64,000 nt of DNA, taken from the NCBI GenBank assembly GCA_031553505.1, contig JAVBLP010000003.1:1-64000 (forward strand). The letters run 5' to 3'. Every line of letters starts with the position of its first letter. Within the stretch, counting starts at the first letter, position 1. Below are positions 26,124 to 34,696 of the stretch, in pieces. Made by a program: the position numbers and the translations under genes. The stretch is from JAVBLP01 sp031553505 (GTDB taxonomy: Bacteria > Elusimicrobiota > Endomicrobiia > Endomicrobiales > Endomicrobiaceae). The notes under the pieces are model-generated. The model was not told where the DNA came from, did no database searches, and saw only the letters and a program-made list of their open reading frames with translations.

Positions 26124-27646
26124 ATCTTCCATCCAATTTTTGCTAATTGTTTCTTAATTTCAGCGTCAAGTTCCGCACCTGTAGCCATTTGTGATTTCAA
26201 CTCTGTCGTCAGCTTTGTCATTTTATCGTTAAAGGTCGCGTCATCTTCCATTGTGTCTTCAGTGCCGACATAACGTCCCGGCGTTAAAACATAACCGTTT
26301 TTCTCTATTTCCTTGATGTCAGCGGATTTGCAAAATCCTGGTATATCTTTGTAGGCGTTATAACTTTCTGTGCCGCGCCAGTTATGATAAGTCTTAGCTA
26401 TGCTGGCAATGTCTTCTTCTGTGAAATCGCGGTTTGTGCGTGTTGCCATATAGCCAAGTTTACGCGCGTCTATAAACAGAGTTTCGTTCTGTCGTGCTGT
26501 TTTACCACGCCTGATAAACCATAAACATACAGGTATTGTTACAGAATAAAACAGCTGTGATGGCAGCGCAACCATGCAATCAATTAAACCGGCTTCTATT
26601 AACCGTTGACGGATTTCGCCTTCGCCGTTGGTTGTAGAACTCATAGAACCGTTTGCAAGCACCAAGCCGATAATCCCGCGCGGCGCAAGATGATAAACCA
26701 TATGTTCTATCCAGCCATAGTTTGCATTACCTTCAGGGGGAACTCCGTATTGCCAGCGAGCATCGTTACGAATACGTTCCAATCCCCAGTCGCTTATATT
26801 AAACGGCGGATTAGCAAGAATAAAATCTGCCTTGAGGTCTTTATGTAAGTCGTTATGAAATGTATCGGCATGTGTGCCGCCAAGATCGGCCTCTATCCCG
26901 CGAATAGCAAGGTTCATATTACAAAGACGCCATGTCGTAGGATTTCTCTCCTGTCCAAAAATTGAAATGTTGCCGATTCGTCCTGAGTGTTCCTCTACAA
27001 ACTTTTGTGTCTGAACAAACATTCCGCCGGAACCACAGGCAGGGTCATAAACACGACCTTTATATGGTTCAATCATATCTACAAGAAGTTTTACAATGGA
27101 ACGCGGTGTATAGAATTCGCCGCCGAGCTTACCTTCTGCACTTGCAAACATTTTTAAAAAGTATTCGTAAACGCGGCCAAGCACATCTTGTTCTTTGTCG
27201 GAATACAAATCAAGGTCAGAAAAGATATTGATGAGCCCGCCAAGCATTGTTTTATCAAGCGACGGTCGAGCATAATCTTTTGGAAGAACCCCGCGAAGTT
27301 TCGGATTTTCGTGTTCTATTGCTATCATTGCTTCGTCAATCATTTTACCGATTTGAGGACTGGTAGCGTTATCGCGCAGATATGACCAACGGGCATTCTC
27401 CGGCACCCAGAATACGTTATCGGCAATATATTCATCACGATCTTCCCGAACAACAAGACTGTCTTCTAAGGACTCTCTTTTGCGCACAAACCTGTCAGAG
27501 ATATACTTTAAGAACAAAAGTCCAAGCGCAACATGCTTATATTCAGCAGCGTCAATGGCTCCGCGCATCTTATCTGCCGCCGCCCAAAGCTTCTGCTCAA
27601 TACCAAGCCCAGCGCCGTCTTTTGCCAACTTTGTCGTCTTTGCCAT
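26120..27646 (-). CDS. hsdM: Type I restriction-modification DNA methyltransferase subunit M
   Basis: A 508-residue adenine-N6 methyltransferase. An N-terminal helical domain (LWAAADKMRGAIDAAEYKH, about 16-35) precedes the Rossmann methylase. The AdoMet site is VYDPACGSGGMFVQ (about 200) and the catalytic motif is ANPPFNISDWG (NPPF, about 280). GEFYTPRSIVKLLVDMI is the usual lead-in. It modifies the host target and forms the core of the restriction complex with HsdS and HsdR. AAAGGAC precedes the ATG. It is the first gene of the operon and has its own promoter, divergent from that of the DUF2130 gene. Confidence 0.96.
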   Translation of the reverse strand: MAKTTKLAKDGAGLGIEQKLWAAADKMRGAIDAAEYKHVALGLLFLKYISDRFVRKRESLEDSLVVREDRDEYIADNVFWVPENARWSYLRDNATSPQIGKMIDEAMIAIEHENPKLRGVLPKDYARPSLDKTMLGGLINIFSDLDLYSDKEQDVLGRVYEYFLKMFASAEGKLGGEFYTPRSIVKLLVDMIEPYKGRVYDPACGSGGMFVQTQKFVEEHSGRIGNISIFGQERNPTTWRLCNMNLAIRGIEADLGGTHADTFHNDLHKDLKADFILANPPFNISDWGLERIRNDARWQYGVPPEGNANYGWIEHMVYHLAPRGIIGLVLANGSMSSTTNGEGEIRQRLIEAGLIDCMVALPSQLFYSVTIPVCLWFIRRGKTARQNETLFIDARKLGYMATRTNRDFTEEDIASIAKTYHNWRGTESYNAYKDIPGFCKSADIKEIEKNGYVLTPGRYVGTEDTMEDDATFNDKMTKLTTELKSQMATGAELDAEIKKQLAKIGWKI

Positions 27647-27688
27647 GGTATAAGTCCTTTACAATTTTCAATATTTTTTAATGTCACC

Positions 27689-27717
27689 ATTATACGAAAT
27701 CCAGAGATATCATTCAA
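27689..27717 (-). promoter_or_regulatory. Promoter of the hsd operon
   Basis: On the minus strand TTGAAT is 17 bases from a perfect TATAAT, about 40 bases ahead of the hsdM ATG. It lies back to back with the promoter for the DUF2130 gene, so the two defence operons share one short control region. Confidence 0.72.
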
Positions 27718-27742
27718 AACATATTTAGAAAAATCCAATGAT

Positions 27743-27770
27743 TTGAATCGTTGGTAAATACTGCTATAAT
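27743..27770 (+). promoter_or_regulatory. Extended -10 promoter of the DUF2130-ATPase operon
   Basis: TTGAAT, a 16-base gap and TGCTATAAT, a perfect -10 with the TGn extension. The ATG follows about 40 bases later. Its -35 box lies 25 bases from that of the divergent hsd promoter. Confidence 0.68.
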
Positions 27771-27810
27771 ACAATGGAAATTCATAAAAACTATAGAAGC
27801 GAGGTGCCTT

Positions 27811-29160
27811 ATGACCGCAAAAATTATATGTCCCAATTGTAAAGCTGAGATTTCAGTTGACGATGTTTTGCATGCGCAGATTGAAGCTCGTATTCGCGAA
27901 CAATACGATGCAGATAAGCGTAAAGATAAAGCCGCTATTGAAGCCAAAGAAGCTGAATTAGCCAAGAAAGCCGAAGACCTTGAAATCGTAAAAAAGAATA
28001 CTGATAAGATTGTTGCCGATGCTATCAGTGGAAAAATTGCAGAACTGTCTAAAAAGGAAGAAGAAGTTGAAAAAGCAAAACGCGATGCAGACGCACTTGT
28101 TGCCAATACAGTAAAGGAAAAACTTGCTCAGCGAATGCAGGAGATTGCAAAGCAGGCAAAACTTGATGCGGATAATGAAAAGAAGGCTGAAATTGAATTG
28201 CTGAAATCTCGTGAGCAAGATTTATCTACGAAATTGACTGTTGCTCGGGCCGAGCAAGTTCAGCTTATGGATGAAAAAAAGAAACTGCAAGATGAAAAAG
28301 AAGCATTTGAAGTTGAAAAACGCAAACAGTTGGATGCAGAACGTGCCGCGATAAAAGAAGAAGCAGATAGGAAAGCTGCAGATGCATATCAGACAATTCT
28401 TGCCCAAAAAGAAAAGACGCTGGCTGACGCTTTACGCGTAAACGAAGACCTGAAGCGCAAGATAGAACAAGGATCTCAACAGAGCCAAGGCGAAGTGGCA
28501 GAACTAAACTTAGAAGAAGAACTGAGCAAAGCGTTCATTTATGACACCATCGAGCCTGTGCCAAAGGGTATACGCGGAGCAGACGTTATTCAAAAAGTAT
28601 GTAGTAGCGCAGGTAAAGCCTGTGGCCAAATCATTTGGGAAGTCAAAAATACAAAAGCGTGGTCGGATGGCTGGATACAGAAGCTTAAAGATGACCAGAG
28701 AGAAGTTCATGCTGATGTAGCTATTATTATCTCAAATGTCTTGCCTGAAGGTGTAAAAACTTTCGCACATCGCGACGGCGTGTGGGTATGTGATATGCAT
28801 CTTGCTATTCCATTGGCCATGATAATCCGCGATAAGTTGGAAGCTATAGCACGCGAAAAAGGTCTTGCTGTTGGTAAAAATGAAAAGATGGAGATTCTAT
28901 ACCAGTATTTAACTGGTGTGCATTTCCGTCAGCGCATAGAAGCTATTGTGGAAGCATTTTCGTCTATGGGGCAGGATATAGAAAAAGAGAAGAAATACTT
29001 TACGAAGAAATGGGCAAGCCAAGAAATGCAAATCAAGAAAATCCTAACAAATACGATAGGAGTTTATGGCGATATTGACGGCATGGTAAGTTTACCAAAG
29101 ATACAGTCGCTGGAGTTGGAGTATCAAGAAGATAAAACTACCACAGGAGAGGAACTATAA
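27811..29160 (+). CDS. DUF2130 domain protein (zinc motif, coiled coil, nuclease-like C-terminus)
   Basis: A 449-residue protein. It starts with a CPNCKAEIS Cys pair, followed by a long charged coiled coil (about residues 20-225) rich in Glu, Lys and Ala. The C-terminal DUF2130 domain carries KGIRGADVIQKV and CGQIIWEVKNTKAW; the Asp of GAD and E-V-K resemble a PD-(D/E)xK nuclease core (inference from motif, not proven). The ATG chosen has GAGGTG five bases ahead, and an upstream in-frame start lies over the -10 box and is unlikely. The stop overlaps the next start (TAATG). DUF2130 genes are often carried in defence or mobile regions, which fits here. Confidence 0.82.
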   Translation: MTAKIICPNCKAEISVDDVLHAQIEARIREQYDADKRKDKAAIEAKEAELAKKAEDLEIVKKNTDKIVADAISGKIAELSKKEEEVEKAKRDADALVANTVKEKLAQRMQEIAKQAKLDADNEKKAEIELLKSREQDLSTKLTVARAEQVQLMDEKKKLQDEKEAFEVEKRKQLDAERAAIKEEADRKAADAYQTILAQKEKTLADALRVNEDLKRKIEQGSQQSQGEVAELNLEEELSKAFIYDTIEPVPKGIRGADVIQKVCSSAGKACGQIIWEVKNTKAWSDGWIQKLKDDQREVHADVAIIISNVLPEGVKTFAHRDGVWVCDMHLAIPLAMIIRDKLEAIAREKGLAVGKNEKMEILYQYLTGVHFRQRIEAIVEAFSSMGQDIEKEKKYFTKKWASQEMQIKKILTNTIGVYGDIDGMVSLPKIQSLELEYQEDKTTTGEEL

Positions 29161-31772
29161 TGCCAGCAGAAATTAAGCCGATAGATACATTTTTTAGCAA
29201 AGTTTCCGAACTGCCAGATTGGCAGCAGGATATACTTGTGCGGATAATAAAGCATGGAAAAATTGCCGTGATAAACTCGCAAATCAGCGAGATTACATCT
29301 GTTATAAAAAATGCCTTTCAAATACCGTTGCCTGAAGGTGTCTTTGCGCCAGTGCCGAAAAAAATAACAAGAGAGTTGTTGCCAGAAGACTTGGTGGCTA
29401 CCGATGACATAACCATATACAAAATCAATGAAATTAAAAATGTAAATGCTTTGGCAGAGGCCGGTATTGAGTTTACAACTGCTCCCGGCGCAGGTCTAAC
29501 AATAGTGTATGGGAGAAATGGTTCTGGAAAAAGTGGATTTATCCGTATATTGAAAGCAATTTCGGCTTTCAGAGATAAAGAATCAGAGCATGTCCATAAA
29601 AACTGTATAACAGGCAATATGACAAAACCTTCAGCTAAAATACATATCGGAGGCAACGAGCATACATGGAATGAAGGTGACGCGGGAAATCCTTTTTCCA
29701 GAAAAATGCGCGTATTTGATAGCAAGAATGCCGAAATATATATAAAGGGTGAAGCCAATGGCAAAACGGAAATTGTGTATTCCCCTGATTGCTTCTCATT
29801 GCTTGACGATCTTGTGGAAGTTATAAATGTTGTTCGTAATAAATTGAAGGAAGAGAAATCAGCATTCGTGTTGACTGACCCGTATCAAATCGTAAATCAA
29901 AAGCTTAAAGATGCAGGAATTCGGACTTTTGAAATAAAGAAAGATATATCTGATTCAACGATTGCTGATTTACTGGCTTGGGATGATACAAAAGAAACCC
30001 AATGGAGACAGATAAAAAGCATTATTGATGATAAGAAAACATTACAGGCACAAAAGAAACTTCTCAAAAACACACTTGAAACCAACAAACCTTTATTTCA
30101 AAAAATTGAAGAATTTTTGGATGTCGATAAAATAAAAGAGTTATTTGAGAAAAGCGCAGAAAAAAAAGGCTTTGACAATTCTTTGAAAAAACTGCGTGAG
30201 TTTACTGAAAGTGATAATCCTTTGCCGAAAGTATGCTCGAATGAATGGGAAAATCTATGGAAGGCTGCTATTGCTTTTATTGGTGGAGCATATCCAATAG
30301 ATAAAATTGGAGATACTTGTCCATTGTGTATGCAAAGTATAACCGGTGATGCAAAAGAACGAATTATAAAATTCCACGCATGGGTGAGCAATGATATAAA
30401 AAAGAAATTGGATACAGTCGAAGCATTTTTAATTCCAAAGCGGCAGTTGCTAAAAGATATTGAACAATCGCTAGCTATCCCGGCTAACCTAACAGACGCA
30501 ATGAAATCAGACCATACGCTTCAAGAGAAGGTAAGCTTGTTTATGTCAAACGCCGTTGAGAATCTGAAGACCCTGAAAGAAAAAATCGGTTCTGGAAAGT
30601 TTCAAGAACAGGATTTCAAAGAAACAAAAATTATCGACTATTTATTTGGCAAAATCGATGCAGAAACAGAAACTGAAAAAATGGGTGTTGTTGGGCAATT
30701 AGATAAAGACATTACTCAGCTTGATGCGCCAGATACGCCAGAGCAAATAGCACTGTATGAAAAACTGAAAGCCAATAAAACTTGTAGCGAACTTCAAAAA
30801 GAAATAAAGCAACTTAGGCTTTATGATAGAATTTTTGACAATTATGGGAAAGCTGATAAAGCCTGCGTAACCACTGCTATATCAAGCACGAAAACCACTC
30901 TTAACAAGACTTTCTTGGGAGATAGATTTAACGAATTGGTGAAAGCTGAGAAAGATTTTTTCGCACTTCCGTACGAAATAACTTTCAATATTTCAAGCCA
31001 ATCAGGGAAATCCATGCAAGAATTAAAGAGTACTAATGCTGGTGAATTATCGCCTGCTCAATTTATGAGCGAAGGCGAAGCTAAAATTGCATCTTTGTCA
31101 TGTTTTATTTCCGAATATAAAATGTCTGATGCAAAGATTCCGTTGATCTTTGATGACCCCATTACATCATTAGACCATAACTTTCAAAGTTTAGTCGTAA
31201 AACGCTTAATTGAACTTGCAAAGGAAACTCAAGTTGTTATATTTACTCACAATCTTGTATTTTCTAACGAATTATGCAGAGAAGCTGAAGTCGCTGGAAT
31301 AAACACAAGATTAACCTTCCTTAAATGTGAAAGAGGCGTTTCAGGTGTTGAGCATACAGGAGAATGGGAAGTCAAAAAAATTGGATCAAAGATTCAATTC
31401 ATCCGCGAAGAATTGGCTAAATTAGATGATAACGCACATAATGATATTCGTAGCCTTGGTGGCAAAATACGAGAAATTTGGGAACAGAGCATTGAAGATA
31501 CTTTATTCAACGGAACTGTAACAAGATTCAACAAAGAAGTAAAGACGCAGAGTTTGGAAGAAGTGCGAATTGATGATGACATTTATCCTATGGTTTATGC
31601 AGGTATGACAAAAACATCTGCATGGGCAAACCATAGTCAGGCAGCAGCTGTCGATTCGGTAATAACAAAACAAGATGTAATAGATGCTTTGAAAGAACTT
31701 GAAGGCTTCTTAACATTGGTCAAAAACAAAAGAAGCACAAGGACAACAAGAACGTCAAGCAGGGTTATATAA
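29160..31772 (+). CDS. RloC/PrrC-like AAA ATPase, candidate anticodon nuclease
   Basis: An 870-residue protein of the AAA_13 (RecF/SMC-like ABC) family, which includes the anticodon nucleases PrrC and RloC. Walker A is GRNGSGKS at 118-125. The middle (about 230-560) is coiled coil, broken by a single CPLC at 387-390 that resembles a zinc hook as in RloC. Walker B is LIFDDPITSLDH near 661-672, followed by VVIFTHNLVF. In the C-terminal domain Arg771 and Glu775 stand in an R-x3-E pattern (KIREIWE), with His825 downstream (AWANHSQ). This matches the R-E-H triad proposed for this nuclease family, though the spacing to His is longer than in PrrC. PrrC is normally kept silent by a type I enzyme and released when restriction is inhibited. 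Here the hsd operon is divergent and adjacent. Confidence 0.72.
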   Translation: MPAEIKPIDTFFSKVSELPDWQQDILVRIIKHGKIAVINSQISEITSVIKNAFQIPLPEGVFAPVPKKITRELLPEDLVATDDITIYKINEIKNVNALAEAGIEFTTAPGAGLTIVYGRNGSGKSGFIRILKAISAFRDKESEHVHKNCITGNMTKPSAKIHIGGNEHTWNEGDAGNPFSRKMRVFDSKNAEIYIKGEANGKTEIVYSPDCFSLLDDLVEVINVVRNKLKEEKSAFVLTDPYQIVNQKLKDAGIRTFEIKKDISDSTIADLLAWDDTKETQWRQIKSIIDDKKTLQAQKKLLKNTLETNKPLFQKIEEFLDVDKIKELFEKSAEKKGFDNSLKKLREFTESDNPLPKVCSNEWENLWKAAIAFIGGAYPIDKIGDTCPLCMQSITGDAKERIIKFHAWVSNDIKKKLDTVEAFLIPKRQLLKDIEQSLAIPANLTDAMKSDHTLQEKVSLFMSNAVENLKTLKEKIGSGKFQEQDFKETKIIDYLFGKIDAETETEKMGVVGQLDKDITQLDAPDTPEQIALYEKLKANKTCSELQKEIKQLRLYDRIFDNYGKADKACVTTAISSTKTTLNKTFLGDRFNELVKAEKDFFALPYEITFNISSQSGKSMQELKSTNAGELSPAQFMSEGEAKIASLSCFISEYKMSDAKIPLIFDDPITSLDHNFQSLVVKRLIELAKETQVVIFTHNLVFSNELCREAEVAGINTRLTFLKCERGVSGVEHTGEWEVKKIGSKIQFIREELAKLDDNAHNDIRSLGGKIREIWEQSIEDTLFNGTVTRFNKEVKTQSLEEVRIDDDIYPMVYAGMTKTSAWANHSQAAAVDSVITKQDVIDALKELEGFLTLVKNKRSTRTTRTSSRVI

Positions 31773-31833
31773 TAATGAGCAGATATACTACTGTACCATT
31801 GATGTAAATACTGTGTCGCTTAAAAAAGTTTTG

Positions 31834-31839
31834 TATAAT
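31834..31839 (+). promoter_or_regulatory. TATAAT -10 box ahead of the structured leader
   Basis: A perfect -10 hexamer preceded by TTG. A matching -35 box is weak. Transcription would begin near 31846 and run through the hairpins described next. Confidence 0.5.
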
Positions 31840-31845
31840 GTCGGC

Positions 31846-32096
31846 ATAGTTACAACAGGAGAAATGTTGGGAATAGAGCGATGAGAAACGCTTGACGTAA
31901 AAAACTTAATATCGGCTGTTTATTTAGCGAAAGGTAAAACCTTTGCTTATTTGTAGCGATACAAATACGGTTCTGAACGCTAGATAAAGAGTCGCCTTAT
32001 ATGTTTAGAGTGTTCTATGCCTTCGGGCATAGACGCTCGGGCGACCTTTTATTTATGGGCTTCAGAACTGCATAAATAGAGGTCGCCTTTTTATTT
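31846..32096 (+). ncRNA. Highly structured leader or small RNA with switching hairpins
   Basis: No long ORF is present in this 250-base stretch, but the pairing is dense. A hairpin with a bulged G forms at 31927-31946. A perfect 8-pair hairpin capped by GCGA (GNRA type) lies at 31948-31967. GTTCTGAA (31970) pairs with TTCAGAAC (32061). Inside these, GTCGCC (31991) pairs with GGCGAC (32040). Innermost is a 13-pair stem capped by TTCG at 32008-32038. The same GGCGAC can pair instead with GGTCGCC at 32081 to form the terminator, so the two folds exclude each other. Short leader frames (MLGIER after AGGAG; MRNA) start near 31862 and 31881. Either an attenuator of the downstream genes or an independent RNA. 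It matches no RNA class I can name. Confidence 0.6.
32039..32096 (+). terminator. Strong terminator, alternative to the leader fold
   Basis: GGCGACCTTTTATTTATG (32040-32057) pairs with CATAAATAGAGGTCGCC (32071-32087) over about 16 pairs with a one-base bulge, followed by TTTTTATTT. It lies just upstream of the ribosome site of the next gene. Confidence 0.82.
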
Positions 32097-32114
32097 GTAA
32101 AAGGAATACTTATA

Positions 32115-32348
32115 ATGAGCAAGATTTTAGATTTAGGAAAAGAACTGATACGAATAAGCCCTCAAAATCCGTGCAGGTTAGAATATTCAACTAACGGCGG
32201 CAAGATTTGGATGCTGCGTTGTACTGTACCGCTGACGGGTGGATTTTTAAGTTTAGTCAATGTAGGTTCAGAACTTATAGCCATAACCACAAAAGGAACG
32301 TATGTATCAAAAACCCAAGGCAGAACTTGGGTGCTTAAGGGAAGATAA
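32115..32348 (+). CDS. Small Asp-box (BNR-like) protein
   Basis: A 77-residue protein. Two Asp-box-like turns are visible: YSTNGGKIWML and SKTQGRTWVL (pattern S-x-[ND]-x-G-x-x-W), as in BNR/sialidase-type beta-propellers, but only one or two blades are present. It has no signal peptide. AAAAGGA stands nine bases ahead of the ATG and the gene follows immediately after the switching terminator. The next gene starts 26 bases on. From memory, similar short proteins occur next to GYLYFID-type genes in other bacteria; this needs a database check. Function unknown. Confidence 0.68.
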   Translation: MSKILDLGKELIRISPQNPCRLEYSTNGGKIWMLRCTVPLTGGFLSLVNVGSELIAITTKGTYVSKTQGRTWVLKGR

Positions 32349-32374
32349 AGCTGTACAGACATAGGGGGTGTTTT

Positions 32375-33748
32375 ATGGCAGAGAAAGTTCATAAAGTTGG
32401 TGTGATAAGAAAGACAGGATACCTCTATTTTATTGATGAGCAAGGCGATATTTCAAGAACTGTAATGGCAAGAGGCAGTAAAAAAGACAATAAGCCTGAA
32501 AAGGTTGTAAGGATTGGGCTTGAGAAAGAAGAGGGGTACCTGTACTTTATAGACAAAAAAGGGGATATCTCAAGAGCAGAAATGTCTGAAACCGCAGATG
32601 ATAAGTATTATACAGATGATGAAAATGAAGAGAGTGAAGAAGAACACAATGAAAATGGTGGTGTTGATGAGAACGAAGAAATTGAAAAAGAATTAGAATA
32701 TTCCCGCAAGAAAAAAAATCAGTTGGCAGAGTGCAAAACCCCTATAGATGTTGCGGATTATTTGTTAGCAATAGAAAAACAAAGCAACGCAGAAGTACTG
32801 ATTTATACTATTAAGGCACAGCTTCAGACATTGCAAATTATAAACGGGTATAAACTTTCTGCGAGTGTGGTGGACTTGTTTTTCCAAAACCTTCACAGGG
32901 CGTTGAAATTATGTGGTAATGAAGAAGAAAAAGCCGGCTTGAGAGCAAGAATGGCAATAATGCTTAACAGTATGGTATTTTTCATGCAAGCAAAAATCAT
33001 TTTTTTAGAGGATAAAGCATCTGAAGACGGCAGAGATCTTTTAAAGCAAGGATGTGTTATGCTTGCGGAAGCCGTAGCAGAAACAGCGGCTGACGCAGAA
33101 AGAGAAAAAGTATCTAAAAGTATAGTAGAAAATATGCGCGACGGTGTTGTTGATATGGCAACGGGTGGAGAAGCATATGCTGCAAAGCTTGCGATGCAAT
33201 TATTTAAAAATCTGACGAAAACAAAAAACTTACCTTTTTTTAAAAGACTAATAGATAGAAAGGGTAAGTTAGAGGAAATTGAGAAGCAGCAATATGAATT
33301 TGAACTCTTTCTAGAAAATACTTTTCATAAGATAAGCAGGTATAGAAACTTGCTTGGCAAATCAATCATAATGGCAGAACTTGTTCGGCGACATACTGAT
33401 AAATTATCAATGCGTGACGAAGGGTATGCAGTAAATACAAGCGGGAGTGACACTTTCACAGGTCTGGGGTGTTTTACAATAGCCGGCTTGGTACCGCTTG
33501 GACTTATTGTTCTGATGTTGATACCTATAAACGCTCTATTTAACTGGAAATGGGGCATTGCGCAGATGGAACTTATTACTAAAAACTTACGAGTCATTTT
33601 GCTCGTAGTTGTAGCGATTATTTTTTTGGCTTATGGAGTACAGTTTCTGATAAATGCAACGAGAAAGTTTAGGATGAATTGGCGTATACGAAAAAAAATG
33701 AAGTTTTATAGTAATCTTGCAGAATGGTTTGATGAGGACGGATTGTAA
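32375..33748 (+). CDS. Two-copy GYLYFID module fused to a two-TM membrane protein
   Basis: A 457-residue protein. Residues 1-30 and 43-73 are two copies of a short module with the shared core GYLYFID..GDISR (KVGVIRKTGYLYFIDEQGDI; KEEGYLYFIDKKGDISRAEM). A very acidic linker (about 75-115, DDENEESEEEHNENGG) leads to a helical domain (about 115-345). Two membrane segments follow near 362-390 (FTIAGLVPLGLIVLMLIPI) and 402-428 (VILLVVVAIIFLAYGV), with a basic C-terminal tail. No enzyme motif is seen. The layout of sensor-like repeats, helical body and C-terminal TM pair resembles membrane-acting effectors in defence systems, but that is inference. It is cotranscribed with the small Asp-box gene. 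Confidence 0.7.
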   Translation: MAEKVHKVGVIRKTGYLYFIDEQGDISRTVMARGSKKDNKPEKVVRIGLEKEEGYLYFIDKKGDISRAEMSETADDKYYTDDENEESEEEHNENGGVDENEEIEKELEYSRKKKNQLAECKTPIDVADYLLAIEKQSNAEVLIYTIKAQLQTLQIINGYKLSASVVDLFFQNLHRALKLCGNEEEKAGLRARMAIMLNSMVFFMQAKIIFLEDKASEDGRDLLKQGCVMLAEAVAETAADAEREKVSKSIVENMRDGVVDMATGGEAYAAKLAMQLFKNLTKTKNLPFFKRLIDRKGKLEEIEKQQYEFELFLENTFHKISRYRNLLGKSIIMAELVRRHTDKLSMRDEGYAVNTSGSDTFTGLGCFTIAGLVPLGLIVLMLIPINALFNWKWGIAQMELITKNLRVILLVVVAIIFLAYGVQFLINATRKFRMNWRIRKKMKFYSNLAEWFDEDGL

Positions 33749-33785
33749 AAAAACTTTTGCTTTTAAATATAGGAGAATAATCCCA

Positions 33786-34637
33786 ATGAAGAAATTTAAA
33801 AAATTAGACGGCGTTGCTGTAAAGGCAAAATATTTTGGTAAAGAGATAGATTGCGTTATCAGCATAGATGAGGATTATTTATTCTTATGCCATGATACAA
33901 TGCCTGACGGGTTGGATGAAGCGTATTATGAGAGAGCAAAAATTTTGACCAAGTACGAAACAACGTATAAGACCACATACAAAAGCGGATTAAGTCAGGA
34001 TTGGGAATTGATAGATGATGAGTTGGGTATTTATGTTTTCGGCAAAGAGGAAAAAATTAATTTCAATGTCGAAGAAGCAAATTTTATTGAAGCCGACTGC
34101 GCTACAACATTTATAGCTCCAAAACTTAAAAAAGTATATGGTGCTTTGAGCTTAGGATTTGAAAAAGATGCAATAACTATTTCTTGCCCAAATATTGAAT
34201 ACATTGGAGGAAGTGTAGATATAAAGTCGACAGAAGCAATTGCATTTCCTAAACTTAAAACATTGAAAGGAAGTTTAAATGCAGAATATGCATCTGCTCT
34301 GATAGCGCCAGTTCTTGAAGTTGTGAAAGGTAATATTATTGTTAAAGCCGCAGAAAGAATAAATATGCCAAAGCTTAAAACAATATCCGATTTTCTTGCA
34401 ATAAATGCAAAGACAATATATTTTCCTAGTCTTAAGGCTGCAAATCGTTTTTTTGCCAATACTGCTACTGAAGTTAGAGCGCAAAAACTTGAAACCGTAT
34501 CCGATTTTAAGGCAAGGGTAGCACATACTGTTGATTTGTCTAATCTTAAAATTGCAGAACGGATTTTTGTAAATTCTAAAACCAATCTGAATATGCCCAA
34601 ATTAAAAAAAGGCGAGACCTTTCGTAAAAAAGAGTAA
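33786..34637 (+). CDS. Solenoid-repeat protein of unknown function
   Basis: A 283-residue protein. After an N-terminal domain of about 100 residues it consists of eight to nine units of 18-23 residues with a PKLKT[LI]xG-like core (APKLKKVYGAL, FPKLKTLKGSL, APVLEVVKGNI, MPKLKTISDFL, QKLETVSDFKA, MPKLKKGETF). The regular [hydrophobic]-P-x-L turn suggests a beta-solenoid or LRR-like fold for binding a partner. No signal peptide. AGGAG lies nine bases ahead of the ATG, 37 bases after the membrane-protein gene, so it is likely part of the same operon. Specificity and function cannot be told. Confidence 0.7.
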   Translation: MKKFKKLDGVAVKAKYFGKEIDCVISIDEDYLFLCHDTMPDGLDEAYYERAKILTKYETTYKTTYKSGLSQDWELIDDELGIYVFGKEEKINFNVEEANFIEADCATTFIAPKLKKVYGALSLGFEKDAITISCPNIEYIGGSVDIKSTEAIAFPKLKTLKGSLNAEYASALIAPVLEVVKGNIIVKAAERINMPKLKTISDFLAINAKTIYFPSLKAANRFFANTATEVRAQKLETVSDFKARVAHTVDLSNLKIAERIFVNSKTNLNMPKLKKGETFRKKE

Positions 34638-34696
34638 TAGAAACAGTGTTTTTAATGAAATAACTATAGATAAAAACGATAGAACAGAGGCTACTA

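Noticed and set aside
27751..27810. Earlier start for the DUF2130 gene
   Set aside because: The 20 extra codons cover the -10 box and have no ribosome site, while the later ATG has GAGGTG at ideal spacing and starts just before the Cys motif.
31834..32114. Retron or type III toxin-antitoxin RNA
   Set aside because: No reverse transcriptase, ToxN-like endoribonuclease or tandem repeat unit is adjacent.
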